Shown: in pieces, positions 24,739-33,522 of the stretch
Layout: each line of letters opens with the position of its first letter
Position numbering within the stretch: position 1 is the stretch's first letter
From: Chitinophagaceae bacterium UBA4411
Lineage (GTDB): Bacteria; Bacteroidota; Bacteroidia; Chitinophagales; Chitinophagaceae
Direction: 5' to 3'
Length of the DNA: 64,000 nucleotides
Assembly (NCBI GenBank): GCA_002400415.1
Contig: DGQP01000005.1
Coordinates: 682,372-746,371, forward strand
The notes under the pieces: generated by a model
Told to the model about the DNA's origin: nothing
Database searches by the model: none
What the model saw: the letters and a program-made list of their open reading frames with translations, nothing else
Made by a program: the position numbers and the translations under genes

Positions 24739-25590
24739 CTATTCCAGGTATTTATTGAAGAAATCAATCGTCCGCAGCCACGCAAGTTTGGCAGCGGTTT
24801 CATTATATCTCGTTGGTGCAGTATCATTATGAAAGGCATGATTGGCGCCTTCATAGCTATATAATTCGTATGAGATATCGTTTTTCTTGAGGGCCTCCTC
24901 GTAAGCAGGAATACCGGCGTTCACTCTTTCATCTAATCCTCCATAGTGCAATTGAACAGCTGCTTTGATTTTAGCTGTATCTTCTGCCGAAGGCTGACGG
25001 CCATAGAATGCAACGGCTGCTTTCAACGAGGGAACATTTACGGCCAGGCTATTACTCATTGCCCCGCCCCAGCAAAAGCCCACACAACCTGCCTTACCAT
25101 TATAATCTTTGCGGGAGGGTAAGTAATCAAATACGTTGATAAAGTTTTTCAGGTTGTCTTCTGCTTTCAATTGCTGAAATTTTGTTCTTGCTTCGTCTTC
25201 GTCAGCCGGGGTGCCGCCCAATGCTGCTAAAGCGTTTGGGGCAATGGCAAGGTATCCTGCTTTAGCAGCTCTTCTTGTTACATCTTCAATATGCGCATTG
25301 AGCCCGCGGTTCTCATGTATGACAATAACTGCGGAATATTTCTTTTTTTCTCGGGGGCGAGCCACATAAGCTTTCATTTCTGCAGGTACACCCGGGTAGC
25401 TGATGTATTCAGTAAAAAGGTCATCATCTGTTGTGACTGCTGCATGAGCATAATTAACTTCCAGCAGGGGAAGTAATGCCATCGCCGCGGCCGTACCGCC
25501 GGCTAACAGGGTCAACCGCTTCAGGAATTCCTGGCGGCTCAGGGGTTGGTGTGTATACTCGTCGTAGAGGTTGATGATCTGCTGGTCCAT
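24739..25590 (-). CDS. Dienelactone hydrolase family protein with Tat-like leader
   Basis: A 283-residue alpha/beta hydrolase. The cysteine-type triad of the family is visible: GFCWGG (Cys173), YGGLDERV (Asp220), EGANHAFHND (His251), plus HENRGLN (Glu93 region) that in dienelactone hydrolase switches the nucleophile. The N-terminus, LSRQEFLKRLTLLAGGTAAAMALLPLL, looks like the Tat leader common in this subfamily, but the second arginine of the usual R-R is Q here, which may impair Tat export. ATG 25590 is used; the longer frame to 25701 adds 37 residues before the leader and is unlikely. Substrate is unknown; these enzymes often act on small esters and lactones. Confidence 0.9.
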   Translation of the reverse strand: MDQQIINLYDEYTHQPLSRQEFLKRLTLLAGGTAAAMALLPLLEVNYAHAAVTTDDDLFTEYISYPGVPAEMKAYVARPREKKKYSAVIVIHENRGLNAHIEDVTRRAAKAGYLAIAPNALAALGGTPADEDEARTKFQQLKAEDNLKNFINVFDYLPSRKDYNGKAGCVGFCWGGAMSNSLAVNVPSLKAAVAFYGRQPSAEDTAKIKAAVQLHYGGLDERVNAGIPAYEEALKKNDISYELYSYEGANHAFHNDTAPTRYNETAAKLAWLRTIDFFNKYLE

Positions 25591-25798
25591 AATAAAAGAG
25601 TAAGCTGTATTTAAAGTTACCGTCTTTTGAAATGTGAAAGTCTTTTGTACAAAGTTTTCATAAAACGGCCGTTTGGTCATCCGGCTGCAATCTGGTGGCA
25701 TAGAAATAGCGTCCTGTCAATAGAGTAGCAAAAGAAGAAAACCAGTTTTCTAAACAGCAATTAACATGAATCTATTTTTTACAAAAAATCAGTCGTCC

Positions 25799-27094
25799 AT
25801 GAAACGGATCTTTCAAACTGCTGCATTAGCATTGTTTATAATGCTGGGCAGCTCCTGGCGAAGCGACCTTGTCGCACAACCGTACCCGCCGGATAATTAC
25901 AATACTAATGAGTACGGTGATGATGAAGTTTCCTATCAGAAATTTTATGATGAATTAAGTCCTTATGGACAATGGGTAGAGCATCCCACAAATGGCTACG
26001 TATGGGTGCCCGATGCGGATGATAATTTCCGGCCTTATGCCACAAATGGTCATTGGGTATACACTGACGATTATGAATGGATGTGGGTATCGGATTATGA
26101 CTGGGGTTGGGCGCCTTTCCACTATGGCCGGTGGGACCAGGATCCTTATTTAGGATGGTACTGGGTGCCGGGTTATGAATGGTCACCTGCCTGGGTAGCC
26201 TGGAGAGATGGTGGCGATTATTATGGCTGGGCCCCATTAAGACCAGGTATCAGTATCAATATCAGTATTGGTTCTTATAACCCTCCTTACGACTACTGGT
26301 GTTTTGCACCACGGCGGTATATCAATTATAACAGGATCTATGATTACTGTTATGACCGCCGCCAGAATATTACAATCATTAATCAAACGACGATCATTAA
26401 TAATTATGGTTACCGCCGTAATGTATTCTGTGCAGGCCCGCGCCGGGCGGATGTTGAAATATATATAGGCCGCATTTCACCGGTTCGTTTCCGCAGTTCT
26501 GCCAGGCCAGGCCGTTCTGTCTTCAGGAACAATGAAGTGAACTTTTACCGCCCGAATGTACGCCGTGATAATGAGAGACAATTTGCACCCCGCCAGTTTG
26601 AAAGATATGATCAGGAGAGGGCACAACGGGGTGAACGTTTTGAAAGAAATAATGGCAGAACCGGCCGCACGGAAAGCAATCGTTTTGAAAGAAACAATAA
26701 CCGGCCGGACAGGAATAATGGCCGGGTAGAAAGGAGAGACGACAATGTTCGCCAGCCGCAGCAGAATGGCAATGGTCGTTTTGAACGTCAGCGGAACGAT
26801 AACAACCGGCAGGGGGAAATAAGAGCTCAGCGGGAAAGAGAATCAAGAGTGGGTTTGGGTAACAATGGGGGGAACCGGAATTTTGAAAGACGGGCTCCGG
26901 AAAGAAACCCCCAACCGCAGGTGAGGGAACCCCGGCGGGAGGTCAGGAGCGAAAGCCGTCCTCCGCAGCAAGTGGAAAGAAGGCAATCGCAGCCGCAGCA
27001 ACAACGACAGTTTGAACGGCGCAATGATAATAACCGCCCGCAGGGAAGAACTGATAATGGTGGTGGTAACGGCAGGGGAAGGAACAGGTTTTAA
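25799..27094 (+). CDS. DUF6600-type secreted protein with Arg/Asn/Gln-rich tail
   Basis: A 431-residue exported protein (ATG 25799; ATG 25766 would add 11 residues). A signal peptide ends near VAQP. The N-terminal half is rich in Trp, Tyr, Gly and Asp (SPYGQWVEHPTNGYVWVPDADDNFRPY, DWGWAPFHYGRW, GWYWVPGYEWSPAWVAWR), the YxxWGW-type repeats of DUF6600 proteins in Bacteroidota. From about residue 235 to the end it is low-complexity, with many Arg, Asn and Gln and recurring RFERNN units, likely disordered. Function unknown; an envelope or surface role is inferred. A terminator follows at 27117-27141. Confidence 0.82.
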   Translation: MKRIFQTAALALFIMLGSSWRSDLVAQPYPPDNYNTNEYGDDEVSYQKFYDELSPYGQWVEHPTNGYVWVPDADDNFRPYATNGHWVYTDDYEWMWVSDYDWGWAPFHYGRWDQDPYLGWYWVPGYEWSPAWVAWRDGGDYYGWAPLRPGISINISIGSYNPPYDYWCFAPRRYINYNRIYDYCYDRRQNITIINQTTIINNYGYRRNVFCAGPRRADVEIYIGRISPVRFRSSARPGRSVFRNNEVNFYRPNVRRDNERQFAPRQFERYDQERAQRGERFERNNGRTGRTESNRFERNNNRPDRNNGRVERRDDNVRQPQQNGNGRFERQRNDNNRQGEIRAQRERESRVGLGNNGGNRNFERRAPERNPQPQVREPRREVRSESRPPQQVERRQSQPQQQRQFERRNDNNRPQGRTDNGGGNGRGRNRF

Positions 27095-27116
27095 TTGATC
27101 CCTGTCATGAATTTGC

Positions 27117-27141
27117 AAAAGGCCTCACACTGAGGCCTTTT
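27117..27141. terminator. Intrinsic terminator behind the DUF6600 gene
   Basis: AAAAGGCCTCA, loop CAC, TGAGGCCTTTT: an 11-bp perfect stem with A and T flanks, 23 bases behind the stop at 27094. Confidence 0.9.
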
Positions 27142-27268
27142 GCTTTCTATATGGTATTGTAATTGATAAAAATACGGTTGGATGACCGTTATTTTACATA
27201 GGCTAAAATTGCGTTTACCGGAATTAAATGTAGTATTTTGAACCACGGGTTAAATCTGATATCTACTT

Positions 27269-28675
27269 ATGGAATTACTACAGCGTCTTCAAAAATGGCA
27301 GCAACGAAAGGAGAGCATCACCACACCTGTGGTGCATTCATTATCTCTGTGGCAACGGATACTTTTATTCTTACGACAGGTAAAATCAACCGGGTTTACA
27401 GATCAACTGGAAGCTTATGAAAAAAGAAAGCTCGGTATTTTCAACTTATTGAATTTTTTCCAGCTGATTACAGGCATACTGATCCCGGTGATTGATTTTG
27501 TAACAGTACCCGGCCTGCCAGCTTCTGTATGGGTTGTTGCTATGTTACCTTCGCTTGTCAGCCTGACCGTATTGGCGCTGAATGCGAAACTCCAATATAA
27601 AGCAGCTTTGCTGGTTTACTTTATTTTATACCCTGTACTTACCTGCATTATTTACATCAACGGGATCAACCTTGGGGTAGAGCTGTCTTTTGTGTTGTAT
27701 GGATTACTTTCTGTCTTCTTTTTACAGGAGACCGGGTATATGCTTTTCTCCGTCGGCCTTTCCATGATCAGCTACTTTATCCTTTCGGTTGTGTTGAAAG
27801 AATACCAATACCAGTTAAAATCTTTTCACCTGGCCGCTTACCTGGTTAACCAGTTACTGGCTATTGGCTATATTTTCTACGGCTTGTATCTTATCAAAAT
27901 AGAAAATGCGGGCTACCAGTTGAGTATCATGCGGCAAAAGGCTGCTATGGAAAAGCAAACCGAGCAACTAAAGAAACAGGCTGCTGAACTGGAGGAATTG
28001 AATACTTTAAAGAACAAATTATTCTCCATTATTTCTCATGATCTGAAAACGCCAATGTATGCGCTGCGCAATCTTTTTCATAATGCGCAGGAATTAAAAA
28101 TGTCAGCACAGGAAATAAAAGCAATGCTGCCGGATGTGATCAATGATCTGAATTATACTACCGGCCTGATGGAAAACCTGTTGCACTGGGCCAAATGCCA
28201 GATGCAGTCGAATGAAGTAAGAAAACAGGAATTGGATATGAACAGCCTGGCGGAGGATGTAATTCAACTGTTGCGGGTGCAGGCTGATGCCAAACAAATA
28301 ACCATTGAACGGAAAATGAACTTTCCGGCCTATGCTTTTGCCGACAGGGATATGATCAACCTGGTATTGCGCAATCTTCTCTCCAATGCTATTAAGTTCT
28401 CACACCGGGAGGGACGTATTGTGATTGGCATCCATACGTATGATTCGTTTACGGAAGTGTTTATCAGGGATTCAGGGCCTGGTATTACCAAGGAGGTAAT
28501 GCAGAAGATCAACGAGAATAACTTTTACAGCACACCCGGCACCGCCAGTGAAGCCGGTACTGGGCTGGGATTGATGTTATGCCGGGAATTCCTCCAGCGC
28601 AATAATGGGAACCTGATGATAGAAAGTGAGCCCCGAACAGGCAGCACTTTTTCTTTTACGTTGCCGCAGTCCTGA
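27269..28675 (+). CDS. Orphan membrane sensor histidine kinase
   Basis: A 468-residue kinase. The N-terminal 215 residues hold about six transmembrane helices with short loops and no large periplasmic domain, so it likely senses a membrane or intramembrane signal. A short coiled coil (KQTEQLKKQAAELEELNTLKN) leads to the DHp motif SIISHDLKTPMYALRNL with the phospho-accepting His. The ATPase domain has the N-box NLVLRNLLSNAIKFSH, RDSGPGI and GTGLGLMLCREFLQ. No response regulator gene is adjacent, so the partner must be elsewhere. The gene is preceded by a terminator and a 127-base gap with no clear box. Confidence 0.92.
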   Translation: MELLQRLQKWQQRKESITTPVVHSLSLWQRILLFLRQVKSTGFTDQLEAYEKRKLGIFNLLNFFQLITGILIPVIDFVTVPGLPASVWVVAMLPSLVSLTVLALNAKLQYKAALLVYFILYPVLTCIIYINGINLGVELSFVLYGLLSVFFLQETGYMLFSVGLSMISYFILSVVLKEYQYQLKSFHLAAYLVNQLLAIGYIFYGLYLIKIENAGYQLSIMRQKAAMEKQTEQLKKQAAELEELNTLKNKLFSIISHDLKTPMYALRNLFHNAQELKMSAQEIKAMLPDVINDLNYTTGLMENLLHWAKCQMQSNEVRKQELDMNSLAEDVIQLLRVQADAKQITIERKMNFPAYAFADRDMINLVLRNLLSNAIKFSHREGRIVIGIHTYDSFTEVFIRDSGPGITKEVMQKINENNFYSTPGTASEAGTGLGLMLCREFLQRNNGNLMIESEPRTGSTFSFTLPQS

Positions 28676-28790
28676 TCAAAAAATAATTTCTCCGGCTATT
28701 CATAAATACATATTTTCGGTTTAATTCTTTGTACCCCCACTATTCCCGTAAAAACCTTTTCCGTAATCCCGGTGGATACTTCCAAAACTA

Positions 28791-29858
28791 ATGAGAGGAA
28801 TAGTAATTACTATTTTTACTGCTTTTGTAACCATCGCCGGGCAATCACAGGAATTGTCAACGGCTGATCTCATTTCACTCACCTCCCTGACCCCGCAAAA
28901 ATTTGAACAGGCAATTAATAAAAAAGGCTACCAGAAAGCGGATATGACTGACCGGGGCGATGCTGTTGTTCATGTGTTTAATCCCAGGCAAAAGAATGCC
29001 GAAGAGGTTAAGATAAAACGGTACGCAGAGAAATACCAGCAGGGCGAAGAACAGTTTTTAGTATATGCCACTTCATCCCTTTCAGAAAATAATACCATCA
29101 GGGAGAAATTAAGAAAAGAAGGGTTCTTTTGCCCGGTTGATTCCCTTTTATACAACGGTAAAGAAATTCTTTTCCAGAAAAAGAATATGGTGGTGGCTGC
29201 TGCCTGTTTGGTAAGCCCGGCTGATACCATCTACTCGTTTCGTTTCCAGTACCGGAATTTGCCAGCACCAGCCCGGGTCAATTTTGCAGATGATCTTTTG
29301 CAGTTCACCTCTCACCAGCACCTGGTTACCACCTTTGGAGCTGCTAATGTTACAAAAGACCAATACTATTTTTCGGATAATGAGATCAATGCGTGTACCG
29401 TGTTATTCCCGAATACCAGCCGGCAGGCTATTTTTATCTGGAATGATGAAATGAATTTATCTGATCTTGGATCAATCGTTATTGGCGGAAGCGTCAGGGG
29501 CGGGGGCACAGAAAATGAAATGCTGCAGGTATCTGAAAATGCGTGGAGGCTGCGCAACGGTATCAGGGCGAATATGAAATTAAAAGAACTGCTGGAGCTG
29601 AACGGGAAAGATTTTACTATCTATGGTAAGGAATCCGATTATTTTATGAAGGCTGACGAAGCAACCGAGAAGGGGGATATTGATTTTAAAGAAATAGCTG
29701 TAATAATGGGATGCCTGAATTGCAGTTCCACCTATCTGCTCAATAAAGAAAAACTGAGTGCAGAAGATGCACTGGATAGTAATCTGTCAATGCATGTGCT
29801 GATGCTGATATTATACCCACCGGATAACAATACGAAAACCGACGAAAAAACCAAATAA
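28791..29858 (+). CDS. Secreted protein of unknown function
   Basis: A 355-residue protein not recognised. The N-terminus (RGIVITIFTAFVTIAGQSQ) is a signal peptide cleaved near residue 20. The mature part has charged, mixed alpha/beta sequence: LISLTSLTPQKFEQAINKKGY at the start, a central SLLYNGKEILFQKKNMVVAAACL, SDNEINACTVLFPNTSRQAIFIWNDEM, and RANMKLKELLELNGKDFTIYG. A late MGCLNCSS has two cysteines. The LTPQKFEQAINKKGY helix and the IRANMKLKELLELNGKDF block might form separate lobes. It is single, ends right at a terminator, and has no informative neighbour. Confidence 0.65.
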   Translation: MRGIVITIFTAFVTIAGQSQELSTADLISLTSLTPQKFEQAINKKGYQKADMTDRGDAVVHVFNPRQKNAEEVKIKRYAEKYQQGEEQFLVYATSSLSENNTIREKLRKEGFFCPVDSLLYNGKEILFQKKNMVVAAACLVSPADTIYSFRFQYRNLPAPARVNFADDLLQFTSHQHLVTTFGAANVTKDQYYFSDNEINACTVLFPNTSRQAIFIWNDEMNLSDLGSIVIGGSVRGGGTENEMLQVSENAWRLRNGIRANMKLKELLELNGKDFTIYGKESDYFMKADEATEKGDIDFKEIAVIMGCLNCSSTYLLNKEKLSAEDALDSNLSMHVLMLILYPPDNNTKTDEKTK

Positions 29859-29859
29859 T

Positions 29860-29887
29860 AAAAAAGCCTGCAATTGCAGGCTTTTTT
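29860..29887. terminator. Bidirectional terminator between the secreted gene and gcvP
   Basis: A perfect palindrome of 28 bases: AAAAAAGCCTGCAA followed by its reverse complement TTGCAGGCTTTTTT. It begins one base after the stop at 29858 and ends 15 bases before the gcvP stop, so it serves both convergent genes. Confidence 0.92.
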
Positions 29888-29902
29888 AGAGATATTATTT
29901 TC

Positions 29903-32770
29903 TTAAGCTTCCGCCTCCATATAACTTTCCACGGGTTCACAGGTACAGATCAGGTTCCTGTCACCATGTGTGTTATTTACTCTTGCTACGGAAGGCCAGA
30001 ATTTATTCTGCGTCACATAGTATAATGGGAAAGCTGCCTGTTGTCTTGTGTAAGCATGTTTCCATTCATCAGCTGTTACCACAAACTGTGTATGCGGTGC
30101 ATTTTTCAGCGGGTTGTCTTTTTTGTCAGCCATACCCTCTTCAATGGCTTTGATCTCTTCACGAATAGATAATAGCGCATTGCAGAAATGATCCAGTTCT
30201 CCTTTGTCTTCACTTTCTGTTGGCTCGATCATGATCGTACCGGGCACCGGGAAACTCATCGTTGGTGCATGGAATCCATAATCCATTAACCGCTTGGCCA
30301 CATCTTCTGCTTCGATCTCGGCTGTCTTTTTAAACGGACGAAGATCAACAATAAATTCATGGGCACAAGTGCCATTTGTTCCCAGGTACAATACATCATA
30401 TGCACCATCCAGTTTGGCCCGCATATAGTTGGCATTCAGGATCGCATATTCAGTAGCTGCTTTCACACCGGCAACACCCAGCATACGGATATAACCATAG
30501 GAGATGAGTAAGATAGAGGCACTGCCATAAGGAGCCGCACTCACTGCATGAGAGGACCCGGCTTCAACATGACCCGGTAAATGTTTTGCGAGGTGTGCTT
30601 TCACGCAGATAGGTCCCATGCCGGGTCCGCCACCACCATGAGGGATCGCAAATGTTTTATGCAGGTTCAGGTGACAAACATCAGCACCGATCAAACCGGG
30701 TGCAGTCAGCCCCACCTGTGCATTCATATTCGCACCATCCATATACACCTGCCCGCCATGCTGGTGTATGATGTCCGTGATATCTTTTACTGTTTCTTCA
30801 TATACACCATAAGTGCTGGGATAAGTGATCATCACACCCGCCAGCTCATTACTGTATTGCGCTGCTTTTGCTTTCAGGTCTTCCACATCGATATAACCGT
30901 TCTCCAGTGCTTTCACCACCACTACTTTCATTCCGGCCATGACCGCAGATGCAGGGTTGGTGCCGTGGGCAGAGATCGGGATCAGCATTACTTTCCGGTG
31001 ATGATCGCCATTGGCTTCATGAAAACTTTTGATTGTTAGCAGGCCGGCATATTCTCCCTGTGCACCGCTGTTGGGTTGCAGGCTGCAGGCATCAAAAGCA
31101 GTTATCTCGCAGAGATATTTACTCAATTCATCAACAATGTACTTGTACCCCCTTGTCTGATCAGCCGGGGCAAAAGGATGAATTTTACCCCAATGACTCC
31201 AGCTCAATGGCATCATTTCACTGGCTGCATTCAGCTTCATGGTGCAACTGCCCAGCGAGATCATAGATGTATTTAAGGAGAGATCCTTATTCTCCAGCAA
31301 TTTGATATACCGCATCATCTGGCTTTCACTCCGGCAGGTGTTGAACAGGGGATGTGATAAGAAAGCGGATGTTCTTGTGAGTGATGACGGAATATGAACC
31401 AATTCATCATCATGGTGGATATCAAAAGCCACAGGATCTTTATCGTTTTCAAAACAGTTGATCAGGTCATACAGGTCTTCGAGCACCACTGTTTCGTCAA
31501 GTGAAATACCAATGTGATTGTGATCAATATAACGGAGATTGATCTGCTGTTGCTCAGCTTTCGCTTTGACCGGTGCTACATCTTTTACTTTCACCACAAT
31601 GGTATCAAAGAAATTGTCTGAATACAATTCAAAACCTCTTTCTTCAATAGCTTCAGCAATAGTTTGTGCCAAGAAAGCTACTCTTTTTGCAATATTCTTC
31701 AATCCGTCCGGTCCGTGGTACACGGCATACATGGCGGCCATATTCGCAAGCAATGCCTGTGCTGTGCAGATATTAGAAGTTGCTTTCTCTCTTTTGATAT
31801 GTTGCTCCCTCGTTTGAAGTGCCATTCTCAAAGCCCTGTTGCCCTGCGCATCCACACTCACACCAATAATACGGCCGGGGATACTTCTTTTAAAATCATC
31901 TTTGGCGGCAAAGAATGCAGCGTGTGGTCCGCCATAGCCCAATGGCACACCAAAGCGCTGGGCAGAACCCACTGCCACATCTGCACCTAATTCACCGGGA
32001 GGCGTTAAAAGTGTTAATGCCAGCAGGTCAGTTGCCATTACAATAAAGGCACCGGCTTCATGAACTGTGTTGATGAATGCACGGTAATCTTCAATACTCC
32101 CTTTGTCATTCGGGTATTGGACAATGGCGCCAAAATAACTGGCATCAACCGATGCCGTTTTATAATCGCCGTAAACGATCTCGATACCAACAGGTACTGC
32201 CCTTGTTACCAGCACATCTTTTGTCTGGGGGAAAATCTCATTGTCAACAAAAAATTTCGGTCTTTCAATATGGTCCTGTTTATTCAGGGTATTGAAGAAC
32301 ATCGTCATCGCTTCAGCGGCAGCCGTGGCTTCATCTAACAACGAAGCATTGGCAATCGGTAAAGCGGTCAGGTCGCTGACCATGGTTTGGTAATTCAGTA
32401 AACTTTCCAGGCGGCCTTGTGAAATTTCAGCCTGGTAAGGTGTGTACTGGGTGTACCAACCCGGGTTTTCAAACACATTCCGGAGGATCACGGAGGGGGT
32501 AATGGTATCATAATATCCCTGGCCGATATAATTCTTATAGACTTTATTCAGCAGCGACACTTCTTTGATATGCTGCAGGTATTCATGCTCACTCATGGCA
32601 GCAGGAATAGCAAGCGGCTCCTGCATACGGATGGCGGCGGGAACAGTTTTGTCAACCAATGCAGCAAGGCTGCTGACACCGATGGTTTTCAGCATGCTCC
32701 GGGTATCTGTTTCATTGGGTCCGATATGGCGGGGAATGAACTCGTTGGATTGTTGTTCAAAAAGGCTCAT
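29903..32770 (-). CDS. gcvP: Glycine dehydrogenase (aminomethyl-transferring), P protein
   Basis: A 955-residue single-chain P protein of the glycine cleavage system, which decarboxylates glycine with PLP and loads the aminomethyl group on the lipoyl H protein. It has the usual two-half structure: an N-terminal half (FIPRHIGPNETDTRSMLKTIG..., YTPYQAEISQGRLESLLNYQTMVSDLT) and a C-terminal catalytic half with LGSCTMKLNAASEMMP and HLNLHKTFAIPHGGGGPG, where Lys705 should bind PLP. Length is normal for undivided GcvP. GcvT and GcvH are not in the window. A TAnnTTTG box lies 32 bases before the start; I see no glycine riboswitch. Confidence 0.98.
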   Translation of the reverse strand: MSLFEQQSNEFIPRHIGPNETDTRSMLKTIGVSSLAALVDKTVPAAIRMQEPLAIPAAMSEHEYLQHIKEVSLLNKVYKNYIGQGYYDTITPSVILRNVFENPGWYTQYTPYQAEISQGRLESLLNYQTMVSDLTALPIANASLLDEATAAAEAMTMFFNTLNKQDHIERPKFFVDNEIFPQTKDVLVTRAVPVGIEIVYGDYKTASVDASYFGAIVQYPNDKGSIEDYRAFINTVHEAGAFIVMATDLLALTLLTPPGELGADVAVGSAQRFGVPLGYGGPHAAFFAAKDDFKRSIPGRIIGVSVDAQGNRALRMALQTREQHIKREKATSNICTAQALLANMAAMYAVYHGPDGLKNIAKRVAFLAQTIAEAIEERGFELYSDNFFDTIVVKVKDVAPVKAKAEQQQINLRYIDHNHIGISLDETVVLEDLYDLINCFENDKDPVAFDIHHDDELVHIPSSLTRTSAFLSHPLFNTCRSESQMMRYIKLLENKDLSLNTSMISLGSCTMKLNAASEMMPLSWSHWGKIHPFAPADQTRGYKYIVDELSKYLCEITAFDACSLQPNSGAQGEYAGLLTIKSFHEANGDHHRKVMLIPISAHGTNPASAVMAGMKVVVVKALENGYIDVEDLKAKAAQYSNELAGVMITYPSTYGVYEETVKDITDIIHQHGGQVYMDGANMNAQVGLTAPGLIGADVCHLNLHKTFAIPHGGGGPGMGPICVKAHLAKHLPGHVEAGSSHAVSAAPYGSASILLISYGYIRMLGVAGVKAATEYAILNANYMRAKLDGAYDVLYLGTNGTCAHEFIVDLRPFKKTAEIEAEDVAKRLMDYGFHAPTMSFPVPGTIMIEPTESEDKGELDHFCNALLSIREEIKAIEEGMADKKDNPLKNAPHTQFVVTADEWKHAYTRQQAAFPLYYVTQNKFWPSVARVNNTHGDRNLICTCEPVESYMEAEA

Positions 32771-32801
32771 AAAAAGGGTGCTTAGAGGATAAAAAGATGC
32801 G

Positions 32802-32809
32802 CAAAGTTA
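32802..32809 (-). promoter_or_regulatory. Bacteroidota -7 box before gcvP
   Basis: Reads TAACTTTG on the minus strand (TAnnTTTG), 31 bases before the gcvP ATG. No convincing TTG -33 element at the usual 19-base spacing. Confidence 0.45.
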
Positions 32810-32880
32810 CGGGAGGACTATCATAAAAAGCCTGACTTATTGAAGGGTGGGGATAAGGAGTGAAATGAACAGAATATATA

Positions 32881-32904
32881 CCTGCAAATGCCTTTCTTTG
32901 CAGG
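32881..32904 (+). promoter_or_regulatory. Hairpin ending exactly at the YkgJ-type start codon
   Basis: CCTGCAAA, an 8-base loop, then TTTGCAGG, directly followed by the ATG at 32905. If transcribed, the perfect 8-bp stem would cover the ribosome-binding region, so it could control translation, or it may be a DNA operator. No T tract follows. Confidence 0.4.
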
Positions 32905-33396
32905 ATGCAGGAAAAGCTATTACAGAACTGGGAAAAGAAGTCGGGTGAGCGTCAGAAAGAGTATAAAAAATACCTGCACCGTGCCGATAAGAATAAGGTG
33001 CTGAAACAACTCCCCGACCTGAACGAGCAGGCTTTTGAAAAGATTGATTGCCTGCAATGTGCCAATTGCTGCAAGAATTACTCGCCCCGGTTTACGCCAC
33101 CGGATATCAAACGGATCAGTAAATTCCTCGGTATGAAGGATGGCGATTTCCGGGACACCTACCTGCGGGTGGATGAGGAAGGAGATAATGTGCTGAAAGA
33201 AATGCCCTGTGCTTTCCTGGGCGCTGATAATTACTGCTCCATTTATGATGTACGTCCCACAGACTGTGCCCGTTTCCCGTATATGGATGATGACTTCATG
33301 CTGAAACGGCAACCGATGGCATTAAAGAATACCAGTTTTTGCCCCATTACCTATTATGTGATCGAGAAACTGATTGAGGCAGAGAAAGGGAAATGA
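32905..33396 (+). CDS. YkgJ-type cysteine cluster protein
   Basis: A 163-residue cytoplasmic protein with the CxxCxxCC-type cluster of this family: IDCLQCANCCKNYSPRFTPPDIKRISKFLGM, then CAFLGADNYCSIYDVRPTDCARFPY and a late SFCPIT cysteine. These cysteines probably bind zinc or an iron-sulfur cluster. The N-terminal 35 residues are a charged helix (WEKKSGERQKEYKKYLHRADKNKV). Function of the family is not established. A hairpin abuts its start codon. It is divergent from gcvP and convergent with the small membrane-protein gene at 33431. Confidence 0.9.
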   Translation: MQEKLLQNWEKKSGERQKEYKKYLHRADKNKVLKQLPDLNEQAFEKIDCLQCANCCKNYSPRFTPPDIKRISKFLGMKDGDFRDTYLRVDEEGDNVLKEMPCAFLGADNYCSIYDVRPTDCARFPYMDDDFMLKRQPMALKNTSFCPITYYVIEKLIEAEKGK

Positions 33397-33430
33397 TTTT
33401 TAATAATGGTTACTTGTAAGCAACACAGTA

Positions 33431-33517
33431 CTATTTATTTTCCTTCTTCTCCCCACCCGACGTACTGATCCATCCCCAGATAATCAATGCAGCGATAATA
33501 ATAACAACGACCTTCAT
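33431..33517 (-). CDS. 28-residue single-helix membrane microprotein (predicted)
   Basis: A short reading frame: ATG at 33517, 28 codons, TAG at 33431. It encodes MKVVVIIIAALIIWGWISTS followed by GGEKKENK, that is, one hydrophobic helix and a charged C-terminal tail, the usual make-up of small membrane proteins. It starts five bases behind the stop of the metallo-hydrolase gene, so it would be translated from the same mRNA. The hydrophobic stretch ending with a clear stop and the tight spacing support it, but its shortness means chance is not excluded. Confidence 0.5.
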   Translation of the reverse strand: MKVVVIIIAALIIWGWISTSGGEKKENK

Positions 33518-33522
33518 GCTTT

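Noticed and set aside
27269..27300. Promoter-like TAGTATTTTGAAC before the orphan kinase
   Set aside because: Spacing does not fit TAnnTTTG, so I did not list it.
29903..32904. Possible glycine riboswitch before gcvP
   Set aside because: The gap to the divergent gene is 134 bases and shows only a -7 box and a hairpin belonging to the other gene; no paired aptamer-like helices seen.
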